Assembly: GCF_001039355.2 (NCBI RefSeq)
Contig: NW_019775861.1
Span: 64,001 to 124,000, forward strand
Length of the DNA: 60,000 bases
Origin: Lingula anatina
Lineage: Eukaryota > Brachiopoda > Lingulata > Lingulida > Lingulidae
Reading direction: 5' to 3'
Under the pieces are notes generated by a model. That model was not told the origin of the DNA, ran no database searches, and saw only the letters and a list, made by a program, of their open reading frames with translations. Position 1 is the first letter of the stretch; each line of letters begins with the position of its first letter. The translations under genes were made by a program, and so were the position numbers. Below are positions 48,060-59,546 of the stretch, piece after piece.

Positions 48060-49485
48060 ATTTTGTAATGTAACTTGACTGCGTCTAGTTTTCAGGGTAC
48101 TAAATCTGTAATTTGTTAATTATTTAGTCAACTGAACCTTTAATTTCATGCAGAGCAATTGCTAAAACATGACCATTTTTTGGATGGCTTTTAGACTTGG
48201 GTGTCACTGATATTCTCGTACTGTGTGTTGCTGTGAGAATCATTACGTCAGTGATGTTGATTATAAATACAAAATGAACAAGTAACTGGATGTATGTACA
48301 CCGAACACATAAAAAAAATAAATAAAACAATAATGATCGACCCAGTTACTAAAATATACACGTAAATTGTATTACAGGGATTAGTTATACATTTAAGAAA
48401 CGATCACTTATTGCTGGGGTGAGGATCAGGTGATTCTTAAAGGGGAAAATTGTGTACTTATCCATTTTTTTTTGCTTCACCGTCAGCTTTTTTAGAAGGG
48501 TACCTAAAAAAACAAGATTCCTTTCAGTCGGAACAAAATGCAGGAAGCCATCGAACTGTGCATTTCAAAAGATGACTGAAATATTGTCATGGAGAAAAAC
48601 ATGTATTTTTCTTACACCAGTAAGAAGAGTTGAGTTTATTGATTATTTTCTGGATGTACACGGTACAATCAAAGACAGACAGTTAATGTTTTCTAAACTC
48701 AAAACTAGACTACTAGTAAGCTTTATTCTGAAAAGTCCGTGGCACAACCTTGCTTGAAATGGCTACTAGTACGCTGCATTTTAAACTAAAGTTCTTTCTT
48801 AAAGAAATATGGAATGAAGTGAGTATGGTATCAACTTGCAGACATTTTAAATCAAAGTTAATGTCAATATCCAATAATGCTCAGAAGTAACCTGGCACTA
48901 CCTAGAATAAAATTGGATAATTTACATGATTAAATAACTGGCCACTAAAATCAATACGTTTTCAAATATTCTACAGTTTCACAGTCTATCCCATCTCAAA
49001 ACAGTCTCTCCTTCCTTTTCTGATAAACTACTGGGGCTAAAACCGCCAATGTCTTTGAAAAATGCAGACCTCTCAGGCCCTGTATCTGCTAAATTATTTA
49101 CATCTTGGACACTGAGAACCAGAAGGCAATGTGGAGTATATTATAATTTTTCTACAGTATCTGGACTACAAATATCAAAGAGCACCAATATAAATTTATC
49201 TGAGACACATAACAGATACACAAGTTACTACAAAAGGACAAATTTCAATAACAGACAAAAATCTAGTCTTCAATACCAATATGGCGGCTGCAAGTGCAAA
49301 TAATCCGCATTCACAGGTTTTTGCAGCCACCATTTTCACTGCCAGCACTGCACTGGGCCAGAGGTTTATTTCAAAGAATAAAAAAAAAAAACAAAAAAAC
49401 AACCTTGATCCTAATTGGATCATACAACCAAATGCACCATCTCCTCAATCCCAAGTATGCTCATAAAGATAAGCAAGAGCAAATC
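48060..49485. other. Unassigned intergenic DNA
   Basis: Several short + strand frames (48452-48757, 49049-49303, 49281-49466) overlap in different frames and match nothing I recognise. Composition between 48480 and 49450 is somewhat less AT-rich than the surroundings, so a decayed gene or transposon is possible. Confidence 0.3.
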
Positions 49486-49488
49486 CAA

Positions 49489-49702
49489 GACCCCATTCCC
49501 AGAGATTAGAGCGATCCAAACTAGATCGACCTAACTCCTTAGGGGTTCACGCTAAATAGCTGTCAGCCGAGCGGGCACGAAAGTTAATTACCCCCTTGCA
49601 GCTTGTAGTATGCGGGACAGACATTTAAGCCGGATTATCTGACAGTAATCTAGTGAGACTCCCCACGGGGATAGATCGATCTAAATGTCTGGGAATACGT
49701 CC
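49489..49702 (+). mobile_element. PIF/Harbinger-like MITE, copy 3
   Basis: 214 bp, flanked by CAA on both sides (49486-49488 and 49703-49705), nearly identical to copies 1 and 2. It lies downstream of the RD3-like gene. Confidence 0.8.
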
Positions 49703-50026
49703 CAAGTTTGCAGGTCTGATCCAAGTTTGCTTATACATCAGAGACGTTTAAACTTTTAAAGGGAGAAAGATTTCTAAAGAGCTTTTACCCTACTTCAGCT
49801 ATTTTTTGTGTTAACTCTTGTTCTTAATCCAATTGTCTTTTTAAATATATTAATTAATCTTTTTTACATCTAATATTTTCATGATTTTATATTTTACTTT
49901 TAAGAGCTCAGGCAGAGACCAATTACTGATGTATATTTTTTACATGTTAGCTGAATAAATTATGATAATTTTTATCACCATTAACATTATTATTCTAAAT
50001 TTATCTACAGTAAAAACCAAGTTTGC

Positions 50027-50620
50027 TCATACATCCAAGTTCCCACCCTGAGCAGAAGCACACCTAAAGTCTGGCATACTTTGACTAGAAGGGCACTTGT
50101 CTTGTGGTTTTCTCTGCAGTTCCATCTCCTCCTGCACTGGCAATACTTTGGGACTGGACCTCAGGCGTATGTTTGACAAACTTTGCGTCCTGCGCCCGAC
50201 CCAGTCTACCCACGTCTCTGAAGGCACAGGTTGCCGCGACAACACGTGCTGAATGCATGCGCGCATGATGTGGGGGATTTCGAACACCTCTGGTTCTTGT
50301 AAAAGGGCGTCCCTAAATGAAGTCAATACAGTGCTGCATTCACTTGGTCGAACTCGACTGGCCATCTGCTCCAATTCTAATCTCATTCCAGGTGGAATTT
50401 TGAAGGTTTTTGGTGGCGTTGTCACCAACCACGAATAATCCACCCCTGTCTTTTGGCGCCGAGCTTCTTGCTCTTTGTGAAATTTCAACTCCTCCGCCTC
50501 ATGGATTTGAAAATCAAGTTCTGACATGAGGGATTCTGCCACCATAACGCTGTCATTTTTCTCTACTGGCCGTGAGGCCGAATCTCTGTTCCATATTTTC
50601 AACCAGGTCGTCCATGACAT
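50027..50620 (-). CDS. RD3: RD3-like protein
   Basis: Homologue of retinal degeneration 3, which in vertebrate photoreceptors binds and inhibits retinal guanylate cyclases and helps deliver them to the outer segment. The 197-residue length matches the human protein (195). Conserved points: an N-terminal MSWTTWLKIW stretch, a helical Glu/Lys-rich segment (26-56), GVDYSWL (59-65) followed by a TPP turn, a basic/aromatic middle, and SMPDFR near the C-terminus (181-186; human SMPEFR). The whole coding region is one exon, whereas vertebrate RD3 is split in two. A TTTTAG acceptor ends four bases before the ATG, so a 5' UTR exon lies upstream, perhaps the one ending at 55140. It could equally be an RD3L orthologue. 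Confidence 0.88.
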   Translation of the reverse strand: MSWTTWLKIWNRDSASRPVEKNDSVMVAESLMSELDFQIHEAEELKFHKEQEARRQKTGVDYSWLVTTPPKTFKIPPGMRLELEQMASRVRPSECSTVLTSFRDALLQEPEVFEIPHIMRACIQHVLSRQPVPSETWVDWVGRRTQSLSNIRLRSSPKVLPVQEEMELQRKPQDKCPSSQSMPDFRCASAQGGNLDV

Positions 50621-51118
50621 TATTCTAAAATGATAGATGTTCTTCCTGTCTCCTTGGATTGTTTATCTATTGACCTGTATGTCCTATTGTCTGTAAAAAT
50701 AGCAAAAACATTTAAGGTATGAAAATTAAATCTCTACTTGCAAATGTATTTGCGATTGAAGCCTCGTTTCAGATTAATTATCTTTAAAATAATTTAAAAA
50801 ACCCATTACACAGTCTGATATCGTGACGCAATACATTGTAACCAACTCTATAAGCTGAACACAAGGTAAAGTGAAGCCCTCCTCATGTGTTTCTGAAAAT
50901 GTCAACCATTGTGCAATATTTGTCTGAATTTGATCTTTTTTGTCATTTTTCTATAGATGTAAAATTGTAGGGAAACCACCATGCTGTATGACAGGAAACC
51001 TAAATACCAACTTATCAGCTGGAATGAAATATTGCACTCAAATAAAAAATAACATAAAATAATAAGTAAATAAACAAACAAATAAAAATAATAAATAAAT
51101 TGATTTTTTAAATCATAA

Positions 51119-51149
<31 letters not shown>

Positions 51150-52122
51150 TATCACTTCTACCCATGGCAATTATTATTTTCATTTACACACATTTATTAC
51201 TGTTATGGTAATGGAAAGAAATTTAGAGGTAAAATTGAAGCCATGTAATTTTTTAATTGAACTATTTTTCACAACCAGGTTTGCCTTCTTTACTTAAAAA
51301 CTATTCATATTATACAATACATTCATGTGCCAGTGTCACAGTATAATTACAGTATCATCATGCAATCAACATGGTCAATTGCAATCAGGTTAATTATCTT
51401 AACCAAGGCTGACAAAAAGCCATGAACCTCACATCTTAATTACTACAAATACTACTGCGACAGGTAGAACCTCTAATATGGCACTCTACATGTTCTACAT
51501 GTACATATAATAAATATAACTGTTTAAGTCTTGCTTTAAATTAATCACTACGTAAATAACCAGTAAAGAATAAACTCATGTGAATGAGTGAAAGGTCATG
51601 ACTCTTCTTCTGAATATTATTCCCACTGTCACCAGTAACTAACCTTTCTGTCCTTCAAAGCCTCTCCAGTGTCCTATGTCTTGAGATTTCTACCTGGCAG
51701 GTATATGGAGATGTTTCCAATCATATAAACCTCACTAACAATCCAACGGGGTCAGTATTGACTTCTCAGCTGAATTACAATACAATCAAACGGGGAAATT
51801 ACCATTTAGAATGCACAGATTTTGGTGTCAACTGCCGTGACTTTGCATTTATTGAATCTTTAATACCAGAAGATGAATTGAGTTGACTACAAATGACATA
51901 TATTTCTAATTCAAAGTCCATGTTTTACAGCACAAAAATATATATACTAGTAAGTACATATAAAAGAGAAAGCTGAAGAAACAGTTGACTTCAATTTCCT
52001 GTCAATCTCTCTTAGCAATTTTGTATTAAGTATCATACCAGTGTTTGCCTGTATGCATTCTTTGTTCATCTGTATGCATTTTTTTTAACCTTTTTTCAAT
52101 CTATTATTACACTTTCACACGT

Positions 52123-52123
<1 letters not shown>

Positions 52124-52193
<70 letters not shown>
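52124..52193 (+). repeat. (CA)n(GA)n microsatellite
   Basis: Compound dinucleotide repeat of the same make-up as those in the SULT introns, but with unrelated flanks. Confidence 0.95.
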
Positions 52194-52197
<4 letters not shown>

Positions 52198-53904
52198 AGA
52201 CCCTTACCTTCCTCATTTCCCCTAATACTGACAAATACAAATTCCTCCTTGGCTGTACCATCCTCCCAATTCTCAAACCATTAACCCCTATCTCTCACAA
52301 GCAGAGAGGCTTTCATCTGCTTCAGAATGATTATCTGAAAGAAGAGAGCAGTGCATCACATTTCAACTCACATGAAGTACTAATTTTCCCTTCTACTAAA
52401 CTGCTTCACACATCATTGCTATTCTCTTGACGCCTCAATGCGCGGATTATTTGCCTAAGCTAAGGTAATCCCGAGAAGAGAATAATTTTAGTGATAGCTT
52501 AATTGATTTCTGAAGCCAAAAAACCTGGGAAGTGAGGTCTCTGTTTTTACTTAACAGAAGACAGATTACTTTGCACTAGACAGAAAGAAGCATCTGATAG
52601 TACCATTTAGTACGTTTCTAACATCTAAAAACTGAATTTTCCCAGAAAAAGAAATTACCACACAACCACTAAAAGAGTGAAACAGCAATAATTTGCTGCA
52701 CATGTTGAGTCATACACTGTATTTTTCAGGCACTTATCTTAAATGGAAACAATTGGGAAAATTCTGTTATGATACAGAACCATGACATGTTCTGTACTTG
52801 GACGTCCATCACAGTCAAAGTTTACTTATTTAAAATGCATCATTAGTTCCAATATATCTATTTTTTCAAGATTTACCATATTTATCCTTCAAAAATTGTT
52901 CTTTCTGACATGCTTTTCAGATTTTTTTCTTTAATAGCAAGATCCTTTTAAACAAAACCCCACTTATTAATTAATTTGTGTCCAAAACCTGTAACCCTTT
53001 AACTAAAACTAATCTTAAATGCACTACAAATATCTGACCTTAAATTCTAGGTAACACATACACACATACATGTATATTAAGGCAAAATACCTGAATGGAT
53101 ATTTCCGCTGATAGTTAGACCCCAGAAAGACCAAATCAAAAGTAAGTTAGAGGCCATTCTTCAAATAAATGTATGCAATCTACACCATCACTCATATAGC
53201 ATCCTTCCTATAAAGTGTTAATTGTATCAACAGATCAATCGATCATGTACTTTATCAAACATAGCATATTATTCAACCCAACCCATCACTCATGCTATAT
53301 TACTCCATAAGTACTTTTTACATGTTAGCACACTAGTCTACTGGAAAAGTAAGAACATTCCCTCTCTCTCTGCATTCAAATGCGTTTTGTCTACAGTGTG
53401 TTTGTCCACATGTATTTAGCAAAATAATTCAAACACAACAATATAACTTAAAAAAGAAACATTGACAAGAAACCAATTACCAGTGTTAATGACATGAATT
53501 CCAAATATTCTCTCTAATTGTTAATTCTGTCGATGACTTAAAGGTGCTGCACTTTGACAGAGAAAGTCAATTTAATTTTTATTCATAATTGAAAAGTACA
53601 CATAAAATGATTCATTTCTTGACTTTGTGTAATTAAATTCAGCATTAAACCACTGTCTCCAGTCACATGAACAGCTGCAAATTGTGTTGAGAGAAAAGTC
53701 GTGATTGGTAAATTGTGGTGTCGCTTTTAAAATATTTGTATCAACAGTTCAAAATTTTCATGACTGCTTGCTGGTAGAAAAAATATGCAATATAATATTA
53801 TCTTCCCAAGCCAGGTATAGCTGCAAGTAGGTGTTTCCTTTCAAAGCCTTCTCCTTTTGGTATACTAGACATTCAAAATCAAAAGTAAATACTGGTTCTG
53901 ATTG

Positions 53905-54170
53905 CTCAAATGGCTGAGTGCTCGCCTTCAGTGCAGGAGGTCGGTTCAATCCCCGACCAGGTCATACCAAAGATCTTTATAAAAATGGTACCTGCCATCT
54001 CGTTAAGCACTCAGCAAGTTGAGGTTGAAGCAGGGAAAATGATCTGGTTGCCTGGTTGTGCGGGTAATTGTGTAAGATAACTCTGAAAACCAGGTATGAC
54101 GCAGTTGGAGTCGTATTCTCCCCGCAGAGATGAGAGAATTGAAAATAACCAGGCATGTAAACATCTATTA
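53905..54170 (+). mobile_element. tRNA-derived SINE
   Basis: Pol III promoter boxes A (TGGCTGAGTGC, 53911-53921) and B (GGTTCAATCCC, 53943-53953) lie 21 bases apart, as in a tRNA. A non-tRNA body of about 200 bases follows, with AAAAATGGTACCTG and AGCACTCAGCAAGTTGAGG. The body resembles SINEs common in marine invertebrates; family name not assigned. It lacks a paired acceptor stem, so it is not a tRNA gene. Confidence 0.65.
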
Positions 54171-54671
54171 CACAATGTGTTTGATGATTTACAATATATT
54201 TCTGCGTATGCATTCAATATAATTATATATTTATATGTTAAAACATACATCCAAAAAATAAATAAATAAAAATAAACAAAACCTTATATTATTACTAAAA
54301 AAAAAAACAGAAAAAAAACTCACATTAAATTCATTAGCATTTTTTTCAGTTAGTGTGCAAGGGGCACTGATGTTGAATCGATCTATATACCAGGACCCAA
54401 TTTCAACTACTGCATGTATAAATGGCTTCACTTCCAAGTACCCCAACAAAGCCAACACTGCCAGCTGCAGACTTTATTCGATTCTAGCTCTTCCAGTAAC
54501 AAGTAAATGAGAATGAACTTTCATGATGATAGCAATTGTATTTCACATTTTCTGATATGATATGATATTGTAGTATACGTGTTAACATGTGCAAATATAC
54601 ACTGTACCTTGTACATTCAGCACATATACAGTAGCGCAAACTGGAACATACATATATATATATATGTATGT

Positions 54672-54676
<5 letters not shown>

Positions 54677-54720
<44 letters not shown>
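54677..54720 (+). repeat. (CA)n(TA)n microsatellite
   Basis: CA repeat followed by TA repeat; a second (TA)n with inverted flanks (ACATACA..TGTATGT) lies just before it. Confidence 0.9.
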
Positions 54721-55139
54721 CCGGTATGTACAGTAGATTGTATCAGAAAAAGTAATCCATGAAAAGTCAGTTGTATTGTTAGAGCGGAATTTACATGTAG
54801 TGCTACATACTAATGTACACAGTGTATAATGAACTTAGATCTACGATTAGTACAAAGATTTTTTTTATTGACAAATGTAGGTCTACACACCTTCACGACA
54901 CAAATAAGATACATACAGTACAATAATGGGCAGAACCTCTAACTACAGTACATGTACAGTACATCAAATACGGGGTAACAAACAGCGCAGTTAGTAATAC
55001 AACTATAAACATGTGTACAGCATTGTCAAAGTCACCTCTATTTCTGTCAACCGTACATGCATGTTGCAACGGTACATTTATCACGCAGATCTATGCTTTT
55101 TCAACAACAACAACAACAGTCTACATTTGTGTTACTTAC

Positions 55140-55560
55140 CATGCACTAATGTGACCACTACGTTCCTTCAAGTTTTCAGAAATTTCACATAATCTTTGTT
55201 GAGCTGTGAGTGACTGTTTATGTACGCATGTAATTATCTCCACAAAGTGACGATTGAGTCGCACGAAGCAGTTTTCAAGCTAAGCTTTGTCTCCTTTTGT
55301 TAAAGTCATACAGATCTAGATATATCTTGAATCGAAGATGAACAACGTTGACACGACCCGCTGTTTACTCTGACAAGATTCTTTGAATTGTTCCACGAAG
55401 CATTTACAGATTTCTATCTTGCAGTATGAAAATTAAGCGATGAGTTATGGAATATTTGTTGATTTTTTGTATTACTATCCTTGTATTTTATCATATGTAA
55501 ATATTTCTGTTCTCACATCATGAAATGTATCTTGACTTTGTCGATTGTGGCAGAAACGTT
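55140..55560 (-). promoter_or_regulatory. Candidate RD3-like first exon and shared promoter with MEST
   Basis: On the - strand a strong donor, GCATG|GTAAGT, ends a possible exon at 55140. MEST is transcribed the other way from somewhere between 55.4 and 56.3 kb. This gives a head-to-head arrangement with a possible shared promoter. Evidence is splice signal and orientation only. Confidence 0.35.
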
Positions 55561-56357
55561 ATTAGGGAACTAGTCAAAGTAGGCGGTGCACGTGAACTTC
55601 GATCTACGTTGAAACAGACCGGACAAATGCAGTCCTAGGACCAGAAGGCAAGTCGGTGAAGCCAGTGATATTTGAATTTAGTACAGTTTGACATTGAATG
55701 ACCTGATCATTTTCATTTGCCCCTCCCCCCCGCACGCACGCTCATATACATTCACACCTGCAGTGTCCAGAGTACCTGTACGTGCCACCCTAGCTGCATC
55801 CTGCGTACTAGGTACAGCTCCAAACAGTGTGTTTTGTTTTGGCTTATTATATTTGTTACGACTTACTGACCTGTTTTAATATTGGCACGCCCCTCTGCCG
55901 TCTCCTGATGATGGAACAGCCTAAAGAGGTGACATGCAGGTTCCATGTTTCCAGTAAATGTCGGATCTTGGTCTTAGGGGTACTCAAGTACACTGCAGGC
56001 TTCACATTATTTTCAGTGCAAGGGGTCAAAAAGTAGGACAAATTGAAATCTCGGTTACCATGTTTCTAAGTGCACTGGGGTCAGAAAATAGGGCAGATAA
56101 AAAACTATTTATGTTCCACGTTTATATAGGAGAAGGCGTTTAGTACGTACAATCTATAGACTACACCCATTTTGTATGCCAGAAGCATTATTTTTTCAAA
56201 GGTATTTTTCAAAATGTCAAAATCAAGCTTTTAATTCTTGTCATACTGGGTATATTTTGAAAGGTGCATCTATTTAATACTTCTTTGATAATATCTATCT
56301 TTTGAATCTCTAATTTTTTTTTAGGTTTCAAAGACTACAAAAAGGAAGTGTGCCTTC

Positions 56358-59300
56358 ATGAGTTTTCTGACCACGTTAGGTGTTGGGGTGGTGGTGGTAG
56401 CTGTTCTCCTGGGGATTTATGTGAACTTCCCTCCCCCTCAGCTCTCACCTCAGCTGCAGCAGTGGAAAGACAGAGGAGAATACCACTCATTTAAGGGACA
56501 TCAGATATTCTACATAGGTGAGGATGTAGTATCAGACCCCATTCCCATACTTAGATTGATGTAGTTAGGATAGACCCATCTCTGAGGGGTTCTCGCTAAA
56601 TTGCCTTCAGTTTAAGCGGCTCTGATGTCTGGAACTCCTAAGAAGGTAATCGATTGTTGTTTAACAGCTTCAGTAGGCTTGCCAGACATTTAAGCCGCTT
56701 AAGCTGAAGTCAATTTAGCGAGAAACCCCTCAGAGATAGGTCCTGCTAGATCTATCTACCGGTAGATGTGGGAATGGGTTCTAACAGTACTGTTACATGC
56801 ACTTCAGAGACTTAACTGTAATATTGGATCCACTGTTGAACCTGTTATTTTTATGTTTTCATTGGTAAGATGTATATGTTAATTTTATGCTGTTAGGTGC
56901 TTGTGTCTTAAAAAAAAACTTCTATTCAGTGATGGTTTAGGATTCCACATGTTAATATTGTCTCCACCATTTCAGTAACCGTATAATGAAAATAATTTAT
57001 TTACTGTTTCAATTTTCAAATTAAAAATCAGTTTATGTTCTAATTAAACAGCTCCAGATAAGTGTCTATAGCTGTCCGTTATAAGCAATTTATGTTACAA
57101 TGAGTATTAATATTTTCAAGTTAATTCATAAAAAGTTATACTGTTGTTTCAGATGAACGTGGCGATGCTAAGTCAAAAGAAGTGTTGCTTATGATGCATG
57201 GTTACCCCACAATGAGTTACGACTTCTCCAAAGTATGTAAATATTATATTTCTGCTGCAGGATGAAATAAATGTGTGATGTGAATAGCTGTTGAAGCAAG
57301 GATTCTATTGATATGTAACAATAACATGTGTGATGATTTTTGGGTAGAGAAAATTGCTGCATTGCCTCCCTTGTCCTTAAGACATTTTTGGATATACGTT
57401 AATAAGATATTAAGAGTTGTTAATACATGTGTAACAACAGTTTTATATAACTGTGTAAAATTCTAAATGGTTAGCAGTATTTTTTGTGTTGGTCTTCAGT
57501 TGCTATTGCATAATACATTGTATGTTACAAATTAGATACTGGGAGTATCTATTTATTTAAAAAAAAATTGTTATCTTCATTTAATTCTAGCAATTTTGAA
57601 TTTTATCTTTTTCTTTAGATGTGGAAGGACCTGAAAGGAGAGTTTGGTCGTCTGATTGTTCTGGACTTTCTAGGATTTGGATTTAGCGATAAACCGGTAA
57701 ATGACACATGAAACAAAATTTGGGCTATTCCTTTGATACTGAAAAATTGATGCTGTCAAATGGAAACAATTAATTTCATATTGTTAAAAAAATATCAGTA
57801 AGACCAAAGAAAATGACAAACATTTGTTGCTTTAACAGCATGTCTCTAGGACCCCATTCCCACAGATTTTAGATCGATCTATCCCTGTGGGGAGTCTCAC
57901 TAGATTTATGTCAGCCGCCTCAAATATCTGACCTACTAAAAGCTGTAAGGGGGTAATTAATTTTAGTGCGCGCTTGGCTGACATCTATTTAGCGTGATCC
58001 TCCAGGGATTTAGGTCGATCTAGTTGGATCGATCTAAATCTCTGGGAATGCGCTCTAGGTGCTGAACTCGTGATGTTAGAACAAAAACAAAAAAAAATTA
58101 AATTGATGTAAAACAAACACACACAAACACACTGATTATATAGACCATATATTGCTTGTTTTGGGGTAAACATTGATTTTATTTGAACTAATTCTGAGTA
58201 GCAAACAACTGCAGTTTTAGAATACTGAGTGATTGTTTCTTCCAGGCTGGTCACAACTACTCAGTGATGGAGCAGGCAGACATTGCTGAGCACTTGATGG
58301 GCCACCTGGGCATAGATACTGTACATATACTGGCACATGATCTGGGAGATACATATGCACAGGAGGTACTCAGCAGGTATGGAACACATGCTTTATTGAC
58401 TGTATATGGACTCACTCTTTGCACAGTAAATTGAAGCCAAATGCTTAACATATTTTAAATTTTTATTTTACCTTTTTAGTCAAATTAAAGTGATTCAGAT
58501 GATACTGTTAAGCTATTTTGCAAAAAAAAAAAAAATAAAATAAAATAAAATAAAATAAAATAAAATAAAATAAAGATAAAAAAAATAAATAGATAAATAA
58601 AGTTTTGTCCTTGAATGATTAAATTTAATGACAAGATTATTGACTTATATCACTGAGAAGATGGCATTTTGAATAAAATTACTTTTAAGGGGAAAAGAGT
58701 TCAGTGGGAAGTTTTTTTTACAAATGGGCAAATTTTTAACTTATTTAGATTAAATTGATAATTTTGTCTGACGAGTTTTACTTTCTGACTTGAATGTTTC
58801 CATTTCCATCAGGTATGAAGACAGACTGAGAGATGGCCAAGATGGTGGTCTTGAAATAGAAAGTGTTTGTTTGATGAATGGAGGTGAGGAGTATTTCTGT
58901 TAATCTATAAACCCATATATTGCTTCACTTGAGATGGATTTTAGCTGTTTTAAGTTACTTGCCTTATTAATATTATATCTCAAATAGGCAAAAATGATCA
59001 GCCAGGCCAGTTTTCATCCAACATACCCATATTACACCATTTTCACTATTTGATCTATAAATAGTTATTGTACCTCAAAATGGTTTTAAGTAAATACAGT
59101 AGTGTCAGTGTAGTTAGATGACTAACATACTAGTAGACTAACAGGGATGGATTTGATTTCAGTGACAAATCTTAAAGTTGACTTCAACATGAATTATCAG
59201 CTTTTGAATCAATCCTAATTGTCAAATTGTGTCTAGATGTGGACAGTAATTAATCAGTTGGAAGATTGATTGATTGATTGATAGATCAGTCAATCAATTA

Positions 59301-59546
59301 ATTTATTGTTTATATTAGTATTTTTGTGGGGAGGGGGAGTTGAGAAGGCAGAAATTTCAGTCTCAGAATAGTTTCAATCTTTTCTTACAGGCATGTTTCC
59401 TGAAACTAACCACCCCACTCCAAACATGAAGGTAACTAAAGGCTAATTTCTACTGCTCTGATACAGCTTTCCATGCATTTCTAGAAATCTGTTCTTTATT
59501 TATAGGTATCTTTCCTGAAACACACCATGCAAATTTGATTCAAAGG
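56358..59546 (+). CDS. MEST: MEST alpha/beta hydrolase, 5' part
   Basis: Homologue of mesoderm-specific transcript, an ER-membrane alpha/beta-hydrolase with an epoxide-hydrolase-like site. Exons: 56358-56517 (acceptor at 56324), 57153-57232, 57619-57696, 58246-58376, 58813-58883, then either 59391-59431 or 59506-59546. GT-AG throughout, phases fit. Visible: an N-terminal membrane segment (residues 4-23), PPPQLSP, oxyanion motif HGYP (69-72), LDFLGFGFSDKP (95-106) and HDLGD with the probable nucleophile Asp138. The last two exons both encode the family block G-I/M-FPET and look mutually exclusive. The frame is open upstream of the ATG to the acceptor, so an earlier start exon is possible. The C-terminal half lies beyond the window. 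Confidence 0.93.
56535..56781. mobile_element. PIF/Harbinger-like MITE, copy 5 (diverged)
   Basis: 247 bp, starting GACCCCATTCCCA and ending TGGGAATGGGTTC, flanked by TCA and TAA (imperfect target duplication). Both arms carry ACATTTAAGCCGCTTAAGCTGAAG-type sequence in inverted form. It lies 17 bases inside intron 1 of MEST. Confidence 0.65.
57850..58055 (-). mobile_element. PIF/Harbinger-like MITE, copy 4
   Basis: 206 bp in inverted orientation relative to copies 1-3, flanked by TAG on both sides (57847-57849 and 58056-58058). It lies in intron 3 of MEST. Confidence 0.75.
58530..58574 (+). repeat. (AAAAT)n repeat
   Basis: About nine AAAAT units in intron 4 of MEST. Confidence 0.95.
59391..59431 (+). 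other. MEST alternative exon 6a
   Basis: 41 bases between TTTCTTACAG and GTAACT, coding G-MFPETNHPTPNMK. Same length, entry phase and exit phase as exon 6b. It keeps FPET and the His but departs from the vertebrate sequence after that, so it is the derived form. Confidence 0.75.
59506..59546 (+). other. MEST alternative exon 6b
   Basis: 41 bases between TTTATTTATAG and GTAAGA, coding G-IFPETHHANLIQR. It matches the conserved vertebrate block (GIFPETHRPLLLQK), so it is the canonical form. It is separated from 6a by 74 bases. Confidence 0.85.

Larger units (their letters stand above)
50640..55130 (-). other. Probable 5' UTR intron of the RD3-like gene
   Basis: No coding exon was recognised on either strand. 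It holds an (AAT)n tract near 51124, a (CA)n(GA)n repeat, a SINE and a (CA)n(TA)n block near 54677-54720. Intron status is inferred from the acceptor at the RD3-like exon and the donor near 55140. Confidence 0.4.

Noticed and set aside
48452-49466. Possible gene in three overlapping frames
   Set aside because: No family recognised, frames overlap inconsistently and no clear splice chain could be built.
53905-53960. Functional tRNA gene
   Set aside because: A and B boxes are present, but the ends do not pair as an acceptor stem and the homology continues into a SINE body.
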